DNA of 64,000 bases. It comes from Euborellia annulipes (lineage: Eukaryota; Arthropoda; Insecta; Dermaptera; Anisolabididae). Shown piece after piece: positions 45,734 to 55,468 of the stretch. The notes under the pieces were generated by a model, which did no database searches, had not been told where the DNA came from, and was given only the letters and a program-made list of their open reading frames with translations. The position numbers and the translations under genes were made by a program. Numbering within the stretch: position 1 is the stretch's first letter; every line of letters begins with the position of its first letter. The stretch spans positions 248,001 to 312,000 of the forward strand of contig JAKCPI010005554.1 of NCBI GenBank assembly GCA_023213315.1, given 5' to 3'.

Positions 45734-46289
45734 TAGAGACCGGACAAAAAAGCATAATAAAATGGAAAAAAGTGCTTAAAAAAGCATAAAAATCTTGAAT
45801 AATAAGTTGTTAAATAAGCATATAAGTTGAAAAAAAGCATCTAATAAGCGATTTTTACTCATACCAATGGCGTATACAAATTTTTTTTTAAAGAAAAATT
45901 GCAAAAAATTTTGTTTTTGCGGAACCAAATTTTTTCACCCTGATGAAAAAAATTTTTTTCCAGGGCTATATTTTTTCGCACTGCGGGGTTTTTGAAATTT
46001 TTTTTTTTTGGGGGCGGGCCCCCCTCCCCCCCCCTCCTTATATACGTCCCTGGTGTATGCGTGTGTGAATGGGAAAAGTGTTTTTTAATAAAAAAAAAAA
46101 AAAAATTATAAATATTCCTAAAATAAGTTCAAATAAGCATGAAAGGGAAAAAAAGCATGAAAACTCAAAAAAAGCATAAAAAATGCAATCTCAATACACT
46201 TAGTTTTTCCTAATTCGTATAGAAATTAAATATCTAATGGTTGCTTATAAAATTGAGCAATAAGCATTTTGCTTAAAATCCGGTCTCTA
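45734..46289. mobile_element. hAT-type element, AAAAGCATAA-rich, with 8-bp TSD
   Basis: TIR TAGAGACCGGA at both ends; perfect TSD CTAATATC at 45726-45733 and 46290-46297. Many AAAAAGCATAAAA/AATAAGCATA words throughout. A further insertion is likely at about 45866-46052, where GGCGTATACAA and TTATATACGTCCC face each other around G and C runs. Confidence 0.85.
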
Positions 46290-46343
46290 CTAATATCTAT
46301 AAAGCCCTTAGAGTTTTAAATACTTCCAACAGCTAAGCATTTT

Positions 46344-46404
46344 GGTTGCCTAAGCTCAAGGCTCCACTCTTTAGGACATCAGGTACTTGTGGCGCCGACT
46401 GTAT
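46344..46404. repeat. 60-bp direct repeat flanking the piggyBac, left
   Basis: GGTTGCCTAAGCTCAAGG ... GGCGCCGACTGTAT matches 47839-47899 in the same orientation at about 85 percent by eye. The two copies bracket the piggyBac but are not its TSD. Confidence 0.8.
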
Positions 46405-46409
46405 ATTAA

Positions 46410-47819
46410 CCCATTTCTTCCCGGCGTTGCGTATACGCAACACCAAGTTTAACTTCATAAAATGCAGTCAAAATGAAGTTTTTATGCAAAAGTCATCATT
46501 CATTTATTAAAAGGCATTCATAAGCTTTCTTTCTATGTATTTATATTTCAAAATAAGTGCAACACTCCGTGAAAAAAAAATTAATTACTGAACACCTGTT
46601 TTTATCAATATTTTTCAATAATTTTTTTCAAGTACTAAAATATATTTAATTCATCTTTTATGTACATATTCCAGAATGTTATAGATGTGGAATACACATA
46701 TATTTTTTTTCTTAAATATATTCGACCTATGACACAGTAGCGAATGATACATTTATCCGTTGCGTTGACGCAACGTTGGGAGTTCCCCGCGCAAGTTTTA
46801 GTAGTAACATCGTATTATAATATCCTTCTATGACTTTCGTATTTTATTTTATTATTATTATTGTTTTATTATTTGTCCTATTTTTCAATTATTGAACATA
46901 GAAATGTCTTTCTACAAAAAGAAAATACTAACAGCTGAGAAAATTATAGCTATTTTTGAGGAATTAGAGGGAGAAGAAGCCATTGATGTAGTCATCATAA
47001 CTCCTAAAGTAGATAAACTAACTGATGAAGAAGAAATAGAAGATGGACTTATGATTATCAATGACGGGGGGTGAATAATTACAGTACATATAGTGCTACA
47101 TATAAAATTTATGCCAGTATAGACGACAAAACAGATATATTAGTACCTGAAACTACAAAAAATATTTCTGATGAACCACACTAGAAAAAAAGGTATCCTA
47201 TAACAAAGGGGCCGAAGTGTGTCCCAACTAACAGGTATACTCCTAAAAACTGTAAAGTCAGATGTGTCTAAGAAATAAAAAATAAATTTGGGAATTTGAC
47301 ACGCTTACAATTGTTTGAACATTTCTTAGACGAAATTGTGGAGGATATAGTAGAGTTTTGAATAAACTATGCCCAAACTAAAATAACCTGACAATTGTAA
47401 TTTCAATAAGAAGACAGAACTCTCCATATATTAATCCGCGATGAAGAAAATGCGCAGACGAGATGCAAAATTTGCAAAATCCAGATGATCTACATATGCA
47501 AAAAATATCAGTTCACCTTCATTCACATTTTTTTTTTTAATTTCATGAGTAATAGAATCAATCTTGTTCAGTTTTTTCATACAATCATGAATATTTAACA
47601 TTTTGAGCAAAGAAAAGTAGGTGATTGAAATTAAAAAAAAAAAATTATTTTTTACCAGGAAACTCCCAACGTTGCGTGAGCGCAACGTTATGTTATGTCA
47701 AAATGACAACACATACTGCTAATTTTTAATATTTATCATCTTATTTGAATTACTTTTAAGTGGAATTGATGACAAAATAAAATATTTTTTCAAAATTTCT
47801 ATTGTCGGGAAGATATGGG
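46410..47819 (+). mobile_element. piggyBac element, decayed
   Basis: Ends CCCATTTCTTCCCGGC and, reversed, CCCATATCTTCCCGAC, each next to TTAA (46406-46409 and 47820-47823), the piggyBac target. Subterminal palindromes of the GTTGCGTATACGCAAC type occur near both ends (46430, 46760, 47670). Inside are pieces of a piggyBac transposase in the right order. About 1.4 kb, so most of the catalytic region is deleted; it could move only if helped in trans. Confidence 0.9.
46904..47495 (+). pseudogene. piggyBac transposase remnant
   Basis: ATG at 46904 opens 56 codons with the acidic piggyBac N-terminal pattern (AIDVVIITPKVDKLTDEEE), stopping at 47074. In other frames follow YPITKGPKCVP near 47190, LTRLQLFEHFLDEIVEDIVE near 47298-47360 (matching the start of the transposase core), and RCKICKIQMIYICKK near 47460-47505, the cysteine-rich C-terminal zinc-binding domain. 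The middle third with the catalytic aspartates is absent. Stops and frameshifts make it non-functional. Assignment rests on known piggyBac domain order. Confidence 0.82.
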
Positions 47820-47838
47820 TTAAGACAACACTTTTGAC

Positions 47839-47899
47839 GGTTGCCTAAGCTCAGGGTTTTACTCTTTAGGATATCAGGCACTTATGGCGCTGACTGTAC
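47839..47899. repeat. 60-bp direct repeat flanking the piggyBac, right
   Basis: GGTTGCCTAAGCTCAGGG ... GGCGCTGACTGTAC; partner of 46344-46404. Confidence 0.8.
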
Positions 47900-48838
47900 A
47901 GACAGACACAGTTTTGGTTCTAGTCAACTATAAACAGCAAGTTTTTTCCTACCTTTATATTTAATATTGAATATTTACTTAAGTGTATAAAGGTAGTAAA
48001 AGGTAATTTTTTAATGTTTAAATAAAAAAAATTTAGCGGTGGCAAAAATACCATAAGCCAATGATTAGTTAAATAAATAAATAAAAAAGATTTTCATTCG
48101 TTTCATTTTTTCTCTTTTTTTTTTGTTTTAATCGATAAAATCATTTCCGTTCTTATATCTAGTTCTTTTTCCGATATTAAAGAATGAGTCACCTGAGTAT
48201 TAAGGAGATAAAATTGTGTTAAAGATTTAATAAAAGGAAATAGCAATTTTCTAATTAATATTTGCTTCATCAAACAACCGAAAAAGATAGGGGTACCCCG
48301 GGTTTTCCCTATTTATACTATAAAAAATCTTGGTTCTCTTTTTTTTTTTCTCGGGGATTTCCAATTTTACTCGCGGCACCGGTGGGCCCCCTTTTTTCCG
48401 CTCGTTGTAATAAATAATAATTATTTTAATTATTTTTTCTCCTTGATATATATTATATTTTATTTAGATTTTAAAAATTTTTGGCGAGAATAATTAATAA
48501 TAGATTGAAATCAAAGATAAATCCTATTTTTTCTATCACTTTTTATTTTCAAAAATACAATACTACGCATATTTTTACTTTCTCTTACCCTATATATGAA
48601 ATATATAGAGAGAGAAAGTATTGCGATCATGTCCAAAATTCGATGTCAAGATTTTTGTAATTTGGAAATGAAAAGTGCGGAAAAAAATAGGGGTATTTTT
48701 TTTTTTAATTTTTTTCTTTATTTAATTTATTTTAAGTGAAACAATGAAATCCACTTCTTTTTTTGGATTAACCTTTTTTAGTGATATTTAAGATATTTAA
48801 ACCAAGGTCCTTGAAAGTTTTTTTTGAAACCCATACAG
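47900..48838. other. AT-rich stretch with a family A head fragment
   Basis: 48572-48655 is the family A start (TTTTTACTTTCTCTTACC ... TTGCGATCATGTCC), then unrelated AT-rich sequence. Nothing else recognised. Confidence 0.6.
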
Positions 48839-49069
48839 CAGCGTTTCCCAAAGTGTGGGTCACGACTCGGTACCGGAACATAGGTAAATTTTGCCGGGTC
48901 GCAAAAAAAAAAAAAAAAATTTATTTTTGCAATTTTTATGTATAGAATAAACAAACTCGATTTTTATTACAAAATAATAAAATTTGTTTTGTAAATATAT
49001 GTTTTTTTTTTCATAATGCAGTGCTCGAAAAATTTTAAAACCTCGTTCAAAAAGGTTTGGGAAACTCTG
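48839..49069. mobile_element. Short hAT-type element, CAGNGTTTCCCAAA family
   Basis: Ends CAGCGTTTCCCAAAGTGTGG and, reversed, CAGAGTTTCCCAAACC. Flanks CCATACAG and TTATACAG match 6 of 8. This terminal sequence is a common hAT signature. 231 bp, no coding capacity. Confidence 0.7.
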
Positions 49070-49077
49070 TTATACAG

Positions 49078-49520
49078 AATCATTAATTAAATTGCTAAAG
49101 CCATTATTGTAGAATAATATGGGTTTTTTCGAAATTTACAAACAGTGTTTCTTATAATAAAATACCGTAAAATTATACAATTTTTCAAATGAAATTCATT
49201 TTTACCCTTTATATGAAAAATAAAAAAGAGAAAAAGGTTTGTTTACTATTTTTTTATTTTTTGGGAATAAATTCCCTTTCGTTCACGGGATTGGTATAAA
49301 ATTTAGTCCAGGTCAGGTCTGGAGACAAATTATTATTGTTGAGTTGCAAAAGATATTATTCACATCCGTAATTTTTTTAAACCACTCGATGTTTCATTAA
49401 TCATCAAATATATTTTCTTTTAAAATAATTTTTGAAACTAGATTCAATTTATTAATAGTATATTTTAAAATTGTTTTATTAAAAAAAAAAAGAAAGGGAT
49501 ATTTGTTGCAAAGTTGAGAT
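49078..49520. other. AT-rich stretch upstream of Drgx leader, no gene seen
   Basis: No element ends recognised. The composition shifts to GC-rich near 49520, marking the start of the Drgx 5' region. Confidence 0.5.
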
Positions 49521-49645
49521 AACGAGCAGAGAGCAGGGCGCATGACACGGAAGATGCTGAATGCGGCCGGGTTCAGTTTCGTCTAGCAACCCCAACCCTA
49601 TCCTCACCTCTTGCTCGTTCGTGAATCTCTTATGCAAATCTGCAG
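49521..49645 (+). promoter_or_regulatory. Drgx: Drgx promoter-proximal region and likely 5' untranslated exon
   Basis: GC-rich island directly upstream of the coding exon. An arthropod-type initiator TTCAGTTTC lies at 49572-49580 (possible start A at 49575); no TATA box. The segment ends at a strong donor CTGCAG|GTGAGG at 49645/49646. The only upstream ATG-initiated frames are short. An octamer ATGCAAAT (49632-49639), a POU-factor site, lies just before the donor. The exon call is inference from the donor and the acceptor that follows. Confidence 0.5.
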
Positions 49646-49964
49646 GTGAGGCTGCTGTCGCCTTTTCGACTTAATAGGACCTTTCGAACAAATATCTTAC
49701 CTAAAACGAGCCCAATGCGATGAAAGCCAGTTAACAAACTGCTTACCAAAGGTGGCAGCTTATTTGCATAATTTAAGATTTTCAATAAACTTCATTGAAC
49801 ATAAATACTAACAATTGACTTTTTCTAATATCCTTTTTGATTTCTGGAACTTTTATTTTTGCCAATGAGAGAAATAAATACCTTTTATTTTTGATAGACA
49901 CATATGTTTATGTCTGATTTTAAGTTTCCTGGCTGGGTGACCCGCTGACCGATTGTTTTTACAG
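49646..49964 (+). other. Drgx: Drgx intron 1 (319 bp)
   Basis: GTGAGG at the start; TTGTTTTTACAG at the end. The first about 60 bp is GC-rich, then AT-rich, like a normal short intron. Confidence 0.5.
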
Positions 49965-50073
49965 ATCGCGGGCCACAGGGGGATGTTCTGCTATCATTGC
50001 CCGCCGACGCTACACCCGTCGACGGCGCCTCGACTACCCTCACTCGACTACCCCTTTACACCCACGCATCCCT
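49965..50073 (+). CDS. Drgx: First coding exon of a Drgx-like paired-class homeobox gene
   Basis: Drgx is a nuclear DNA-binding transcription factor; the vertebrate version specifies sensory and spinal neurons. The exon follows the acceptor GATTGTTTTTACAG; ATG is at 49983 after 18 nt of leader, and the frame runs 30 codons plus one base to the donor CATCCCT|GTAAGT. It starts MFCYHCPP, very close to the MFYFHCPP start of vertebrate DRGX, continues PRLPSLDYPF and ends THP with a leftover T, so the next codon could be Tyr (HPY). This N terminus precedes the homeodomain in the family. The homeodomain and OAR exons are not visible in the following 14 kb, so intron 2 is probably long and packed with transposons. 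GC content is far above its surroundings, as expected for a conserved exon. Assignment rests on the short N-terminal signature and splice structure, not on the homeodomain. Confidence 0.72.
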
Positions 50074-50272
50074 GTAAGTAGCCTACCTCTGATATTTATA
50101 ATACTTTCAAATTTTATTTCATCTTGAATAGATTAAATGAAAATACAAAAAGTAAATATGACTTACTCTGTAGAATATAATCGCTCTAATATTTTAGAGC
50201 AGGGGTGGCTAAGCTCGTCTTGAACATTTTTCCGGCCCGCGGATTCATCACAGAAACAAATATCACAAATAG

Positions 50273-50826
50273 TTTTACTTTCTCTTACCCTATATATGAA
50301 TTATATAGAGAAAGTATTGAGATCATGTCAAAAATTCGATGTCGAGATTTTGATAGATACACGTTTTGAAGTCTCCTGAGTCCAAAAAAGTGGGTCCCGC
50401 AAATTGATCTGTCTGTCTGTCTGTGTGTAACGATTTTTAGCATGAAGGAATTGAGCTACCGGATTGAAATTATATATTTAAGTTAGGTACTTTCCCGGAC
50501 AATCAAAATCAGCTTTTAAACAAAATCGGCTAAAAAGTACTAGTACTTTGCTGATGTACTTTTCAGTTTTTTTTTTTTTTTTTTTTTTTTTTTCGATTTT
50601 CTCAAAATTTGTTTTAACGATTTTGATTGATATTCAAAAATCAATCATTTTTTAGATTCTCTTTCAAATGTATATTCTCATTTTGAGATCAAAATTGTTT
50701 GAAGCACACTTTACTCTTGTACTTCATAGGAAAAAAAATCTGGTGTGACTGGCGCACAGCACACAACTTTCTCTTACCCTTCGGTAAGAGAAAGTTGTGC
50801 ACTGTGCTGGTCACACCAGATTTTTT
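50273..50826 (+). mobile_element. Family A copy sharing its tail with an inverted copy
   Basis: Start hairpin, TCGATGTCGAGATTTTGAT, AGTACTAGTAC module and poly-T, then directly from TACTCTTGTACTTCATAGG into the terminal palindrome at 50733-50826. The CATGGTAAC block is missing. The palindrome also ends the reverse copy that follows. Confidence 0.8.
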
Positions 50827-51737
50827 GTGTCGAGATATATTTAGTTTCCCATAGCACCTTAGTTTCAAACTTGCATTTTAAATGTTGATTGCTTGAAATA
50901 AACTATGGTTATTTTTCAAAATTTTAATCTCATATTTGGACATTTTATACACAATATAGAATCGTAAATAAATACAAAATTTCATAAGAATTCGAAAAAA
51001 AAATTTTAAATGCGTAAAAAGTTCCAAAGGGGACTCCCTTTTGAATCGAAATTAACATACAAATCCCTATAGGAAATTAACATTGGCCAAATGCGAAGAT
51101 AAGGTAGAAAAATTTAAAACGCGTAGAAAGAGAGAAGATAGTTTTGTGAGAGAGAGAGATATGTTTTCTCCGAAAAAAAATGGGCGTTTAAATAATAATT
51201 GATTTTTAATCTAATAAAAAGAAAAAGATTTAAATTCGGTTACCATGGCAACCATTTATTTCTCCTATCTTTCCTATGAAGCACAAGAGTAAAGTGTGCT
51301 TCAAACAATTTTGAGGGCAAAACGAGAATATACATTTGAAAGAGCATCTAAAAAATAATTGATTTTTGAATTTTAATCAAAATCGTTAGAGCGAATTTTG
51401 AGAAAATCGAAAAAAACTGAAAAAGTACATCAGTAAAGTACTAGTACTTTTTGGCCGATTTTGATTAAAAGCTTATTTTGTCGGTCCCGGGGGGTGTTTA
51501 ACTTAAATATAAAATTTCAGCCTCCTAGCTCAATTCCTTCATGCTTAAAATTGAACACACACAGACACACAGACAGACAGACAGACAGACAGACCATGTC
51601 GCGAAAACCACTTTTTTGGATTCAGGGGACCTCAAAACGTGAAGATCCATCAAAATCTCGACATCGAATTTTTGACATGAAACCAATACTTTCTCTCTAT
51701 ATATATATTACATATATACATAGGTAAGAGAAAGTAA
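50736..51737 (-). mobile_element. Family A, long form, minus strand
   Basis: A mirror of 52001-53028: palindrome, TGTCGAGATATATTTAG, the 400-bp extra block with GAGAGAGAGATATG, TTACCATGGCAACC, AGTACTAGTAC module, GACAGACAGACAGACAGACA microsatellite and the start hairpin at 51737. Very close to its partner by eye, so recent. Confidence 0.87.
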
Positions 51738-51847
51738 TAGGAGAAATGGTGGACATGTTAACAAAATATAAAAAATTTTTCCATCTTTATAAAAAAACAG
51801 AAAATGAAAAAATTCCATCTTTTTCAAACAAAGCTCTACTTAGTTAA

Positions 51848-52140
51848 TAGGGGTATTCATGATCTTGCGTTTTGACCTAAATATCCTAAATCGTAAACAG
51901 TTTAGCACAAAAGTTAACGAACGGACCAAAAATAAATTTGTCCTATGTCGTATTTGATGACTATCGGTGAGATCGAACAACATTCATAACCTACTAAGTC
52001 TTTTTACTTTCTCGTACCCTATATATGAAATATATAGAGAGAGAAAGTATTGGTTTCATGTCAAAAATTCGATGTCGAGATTTTGATGGATCTTCACGTT
52101 TTGAGGTCCCCTGAATCCAAAAAGTGGTTTTCGCGACATG

Positions 52141-52206
<66 letters not shown>

Positions 52207-53346
52207 TCAATTTTAAGCATGAAGGAATTGAGCTAGGAGGCTGAAATTTTATATTTAAGTTAAACACCCCCCGGGACCGACAAAATAAGCTTTTAATCAA
52301 AATCGGCCAAAAAGTACTAGTACTTTACTGATGTACTTTTTCAGTTTTTTTCGATTTTCTCAAAATTCGCTCTAACGATTTTGATTAAAATTCAAAAATC
52401 AATTATTTTTTAGATGCTCTTTCAAATGTATATTCTCGTTTTGCCCTCAAAATTGTTTGAAGCACACTTTACTCTTGTGCTTCATAGGAAAGATAGGAGA
52501 AATAAATGGTTGCCATGGTAACCGAATTTAAATCTTTTTCTTTTTATTAGATTAAAAATCAATTATTATTTAAACGCCCATTTTTTTTTTCGGAGAAAAC
52601 ATATCTCTCTCTCTCACAAAACTATCTTCTCTCTTTCTACGCGTTTTAAATTTTTCTACCTTATCTTCGCATTTGACCAATGTTAATTTCCTATAGGGAT
52701 TTGTATGTTAATTTCGATTCAAAAGGGGGTCCCCTTTAGAACTTTTTAGGCATTTAAAATTTTTTTTCCAATTCTTATGAAATTTTGTATTTATTTACGA
52801 TTCTATATTGTGTATAAAATGTCCAAATATGAGATTAAAATTTTGAAAAATAACCATAGTTTATTTCAAGCAATCAACATTTAAAATGCAAGTTTGAAAC
52901 TAAGGTGCTATCGGAAACTAAATATATCTCGACACAAAAAATCTGGTGTGACCAGCACAGTGCGCAACTTTCTCTTACCGAAGGGTAAGAGAAAGTTGTG
53001 TGCTGTGCGCCAGTCACACCAGATTTTTCTTTTTAAAATTCTCTCACATATCTCATTCATTTTTATTTAAAAAATAAATAAATAAGAGAAACAAACAAAA
53101 CAACACACTAAACACTTGAAAACAAAACACAAACTGCACAAACACTTTTTAGGTTAGAAAAACTTTGACATTTCTAATGGCGGAAATCGATTTACAACAT
53201 ACGACACCGATATAAGAGACCTGTGGCCGTCGTATGTACTATTTAGCAATACGAGAGGTAAATGCCGTATATCGTATACTCAAATAAGACATAGGAGACT
53301 TTTAAGACGATAGGACGTCGTATATACAAGATCATGAATACCCCTA
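51848..53346. mobile_element. TIR element hosting a family A copy
   Basis: TIR TAGGGGTATTCATGATCTTG at the left and its reverse complement at 53327-53346. Own sequence is 51848-52000 and about 53029-53346, with repeated GTCGTAT/TATCGT words. TSD not clear (AT-rich flanks), so the superfamily is left open. Confidence 0.75.
52001..53028 (+). mobile_element. Family A, long form, plus strand
   Basis: Complete from start hairpin (52003-52050) to terminal palindrome (about 52938-53028), with a (CTGT)n(GT)n microsatellite at 52141-52205. It forms a 1-kb inverted pair with 50736-51737 across a 263-bp spacer. Confidence 0.87.
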
Positions 53347-53349
53347 ATA

Positions 53350-53540
53350 TTTGTTAAATCGCGTTTTACCTCTCTTGGGAGGTTGCAGCCCTAGCAGGCG
53401 CCTAGAATTGTGAAGCAGTTCCAATCGTGCTTACTAGATGGCGTGCAGTATTTTAAGATCTTTTCGAATCAATGAAATTTTAATTTCATTAGTATAATAG
53501 GCGGATGCGAGATGTTTGAATACATTCGAATTTTCATTTT
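53350..53540. repeat. Dispersed repeat F, copy 2
   Basis: Matches 37102-37305 (see there), with a small deletion after TTTTACCTCTC. Confidence 0.75.
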
Positions 53541-53645
53541 TTTTTGTTGATAATTGAAGTGGCTGTCCAGCGATTAGAATGATGAAGGAAGAGAGGATGT
53601 CAGTCAAAAAAGAAGCCTCATTCGAATAAAAATCTCCAATTAGAA

Positions 53646-53681
53646 GACGTTTCGGGTTTAATTAGATAAAACCATCATCAG
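53646..53681 (-). ncRNA. Hammerhead-like core, left arm of FB7
   Basis: Minus strand: CTGATGA, GGTTT/AAACC stem II, C, GAAAC, GTC. Same as the right arm; every core base matches consensus. Confidence 0.7.
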
Positions 53682-54079
53682 TTCTTTAGAGCTGAAATGA
53701 GCATAAATAATAATTGTAATACAACAACATAAAATATTTTTTAAAATTATAAAAAACACAGATCTTACATTATTGGCAATCTCAAGGTGTACACCATTGA
53801 GATGCAGATAGAGTTGTTATACATAAACGTATACAAAATTATATAAAAATACAAAATTTGCATATCAGTTGTCAGATGCTCACCAGTCAACACGGCCAAG
53901 TCTCAAATGTATATAAAATTTAATTATCAAATACAGTTATTATAAGATAAATACTGGGGAAGCAATGAAATGATCTCTGATGTTTTTTATAATTTTAAAT
54001 GATGTTTTTTATAATTTTAAAAAATATTTTATGTTGTTGTATTACAATTATTATTTATGCTCATTTCAGCTCTAAAGAA

Positions 54080-54115
54080 CTGATGATGGTTTTATCTAAT
54101 TAAACCCGAAACGTC
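54080..54115 (+). ncRNA. Hammerhead-like core, right arm of FB7
   Basis: CTGATGA, stem II GGTTT/AAACC (9-nt loop), GAAAC, GTC: a full consensus core. Stem I: GAA/TTC next to the core, an internal loop, then CTCT/GGAG. Stem III is only the minimal A-U/C-G step. Confidence 0.72.
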
Positions 54116-54402
54116 TTCTAATTGGAGATTTTTATTCGATAGAGGCTCCTTTTTTGGCTGACATCCTCTCTTCTTTCATTTTTTTTTTTTTTATATTTAA
54201 TCTTTAGTCTTACAGTGTGCGTTAGTATCAATATTATTATAATATCTATGTTTAGAAACACTATAATAATACATTATGTTTCAATTTTTCACCCCATAAA
54301 AATGTGTATAGATGGTCTAAATCTAATATGGGGATATCTAATTTTATATGCGGCCCGAGGAGTTATGATGCATTTAAGTAGTCCGCAAGATCATTTGGGT
54401 TG

Positions 54403-55155
54403 TAGAACTTCGGTGCTTATTCCTTTTTATTTAAAAGAAGTCCTTTTCGTTAGGCAACCAAATAAACATCTCTGCATATGTGTTATCTATTAGTAAGGGG
54501 TTTCGATTTTTTTGTTTTGTTTATCCATTGGAAATAATTATTTTTTTTTAGTTTTGCGATAACCCAATTCAAGGGCATATCTCATATTTCTGTTGTTTAT
54601 GCTATGGTTAGTTCTGTTTGAAAAAAAAGCACAAACTTTTCCACAACTTTGATACGGTTCTCCACATTTATTTTCAAGTGCCTACTTATTTATCATAGAG
54701 GGGTTGTTATTAGTTTCATTCTTTAGCATTTCGAATATCGAACCAAAGCATGTGTTTGTGAGCACACACGTGCCGTGTGCCTGTCACGCTTTTTGCTTCT
54801 GCGATACTTTGTCATTATGATGAAACTTGTTAATTCTTTCAACTCTCGTTTCTCATAAGTTTTTGAGCTCAATTACACTTAATTTAACGATATTCTACTT
54901 TACAGATTTTTTTTTTTTAATTTCTTTGAATTGATATGACTGATTTAGCCCTATGTCTGATACAATTCATCTGATTCGATTTTTGACAAGTAACAAAGTT
55001 TTAAAAGAAATAAAAAAATTTAAATAAATCAATTTATTTCATCATAAATATTTTTTAACGGTAAAGGCTACAGTGATTGGCCCTTACGGCTTAAAACCAA
55101 TAAAATAAGAAATATAATGAATAAATGAGTTTTGAAAAAAATAAAACATGTAAAT
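54403..55155. other. AT-rich stretch, no gene seen
   Basis: Nothing recognised. Confidence 0.5.
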
Positions 55156-55237
55156 AACGTGGCATTTATTAATGTGATATGGAGGACAGCAGTCAGATAG
55201 GTAGCCCCTATTTAATAAAACAGACTCCTTTTAACAA

Positions 55238-55429
55238 AACGTTTCGGCTAAATTTATTACGCCATCTTCAGTTGTTCCCATAAGTTCCCATAAGACTCTT
55301 TAACGTTTCGGCTAAATTTATTACGCCATCTTCAGTTGTTCCCATAAGTTCCCATAAGACTCTTTAACGTTTCGGCTAAATTTATTACGCCATCTTCAGT
55401 TGTTCCCATAAGTTCCCATAAGACTCTTT
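55238..55429 (-). repeat. Three tandem 64-bp hammerhead-bearing units in FB8
   Basis: Units begin at 55238, 55302 and 55366 and are identical by eye. Minus-strand cores at 55238-55271, 55302-55335 and 55366-55399 read CTGAAGA, GGC/GCC stem II, GAAAC, GTT. Only the first has a neighbouring stem I partner (AACAA/TTGTT). Confidence 0.85.
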
Positions 55430-55434
55430 AACAA

Positions 55435-55468
55435 CTGAAGATGGCGTAATAAATTTAGCCGAAACGTT
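55435..55468 (+). ncRNA. Hammerhead-like core, right arm of FB8
   Basis: CTGAAGA, stem II GGC/GCC with a 12-nt loop, GAAAC, GTT. Stem I is strong: TTAACAA (55428-55434) with TTGTTAA (55469-55475), 7 perfect bp, extended by GACTC (55422) with GAGTC (55479). The best-paired stem I in the window. Confidence 0.72.

Larger units (their letters stand above)
53546..54173 (-). mobile_element. Hammerhead fold-back element (FB7)
   Basis: Arms of about 180 bp (GAGGATGTCAG ... ATAATTGTAATACAACAACA) inverted around a 200-bp AT-rich centre. The tail (GTGGCTGT at 53570, the reverse of ACAGCCAC) is on the left here, so the element lies in minus orientation relative to FB3/FB5/FB8. Flanks share TTTCATTTTTTTTT (53532-53545 and 54174-54187), a likely 14-bp TSD though T-rich. 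Confidence 0.8.
50200..54402. mobile_element. hAT copy split by about 4 kb of insertions
   Basis: The left piece 50200-50272 (CAGGGGTGGCTAAGC, CTTGAACATTTTTCC, GATTCATCACAG) matches the start of the element at 38905. The right piece about 54306-54402 (GGTCTAAATCTAATATG, AATTTTATATGCGGCCCG, AGTTATGATGC, GCAAGATCAT..GGGTTG) matches its end. Between them lie family A copies, a TIR element, repeat F and FB7. The extreme right terminus is lost, so no TSD can be read. Confidence 0.65.

Noticed and set aside
55238..55429. CRISPR array (three regular repeats)
   Set aside because: The units are contiguous 64-bp tandem copies without unique spacers, in a eukaryotic fold-back element.
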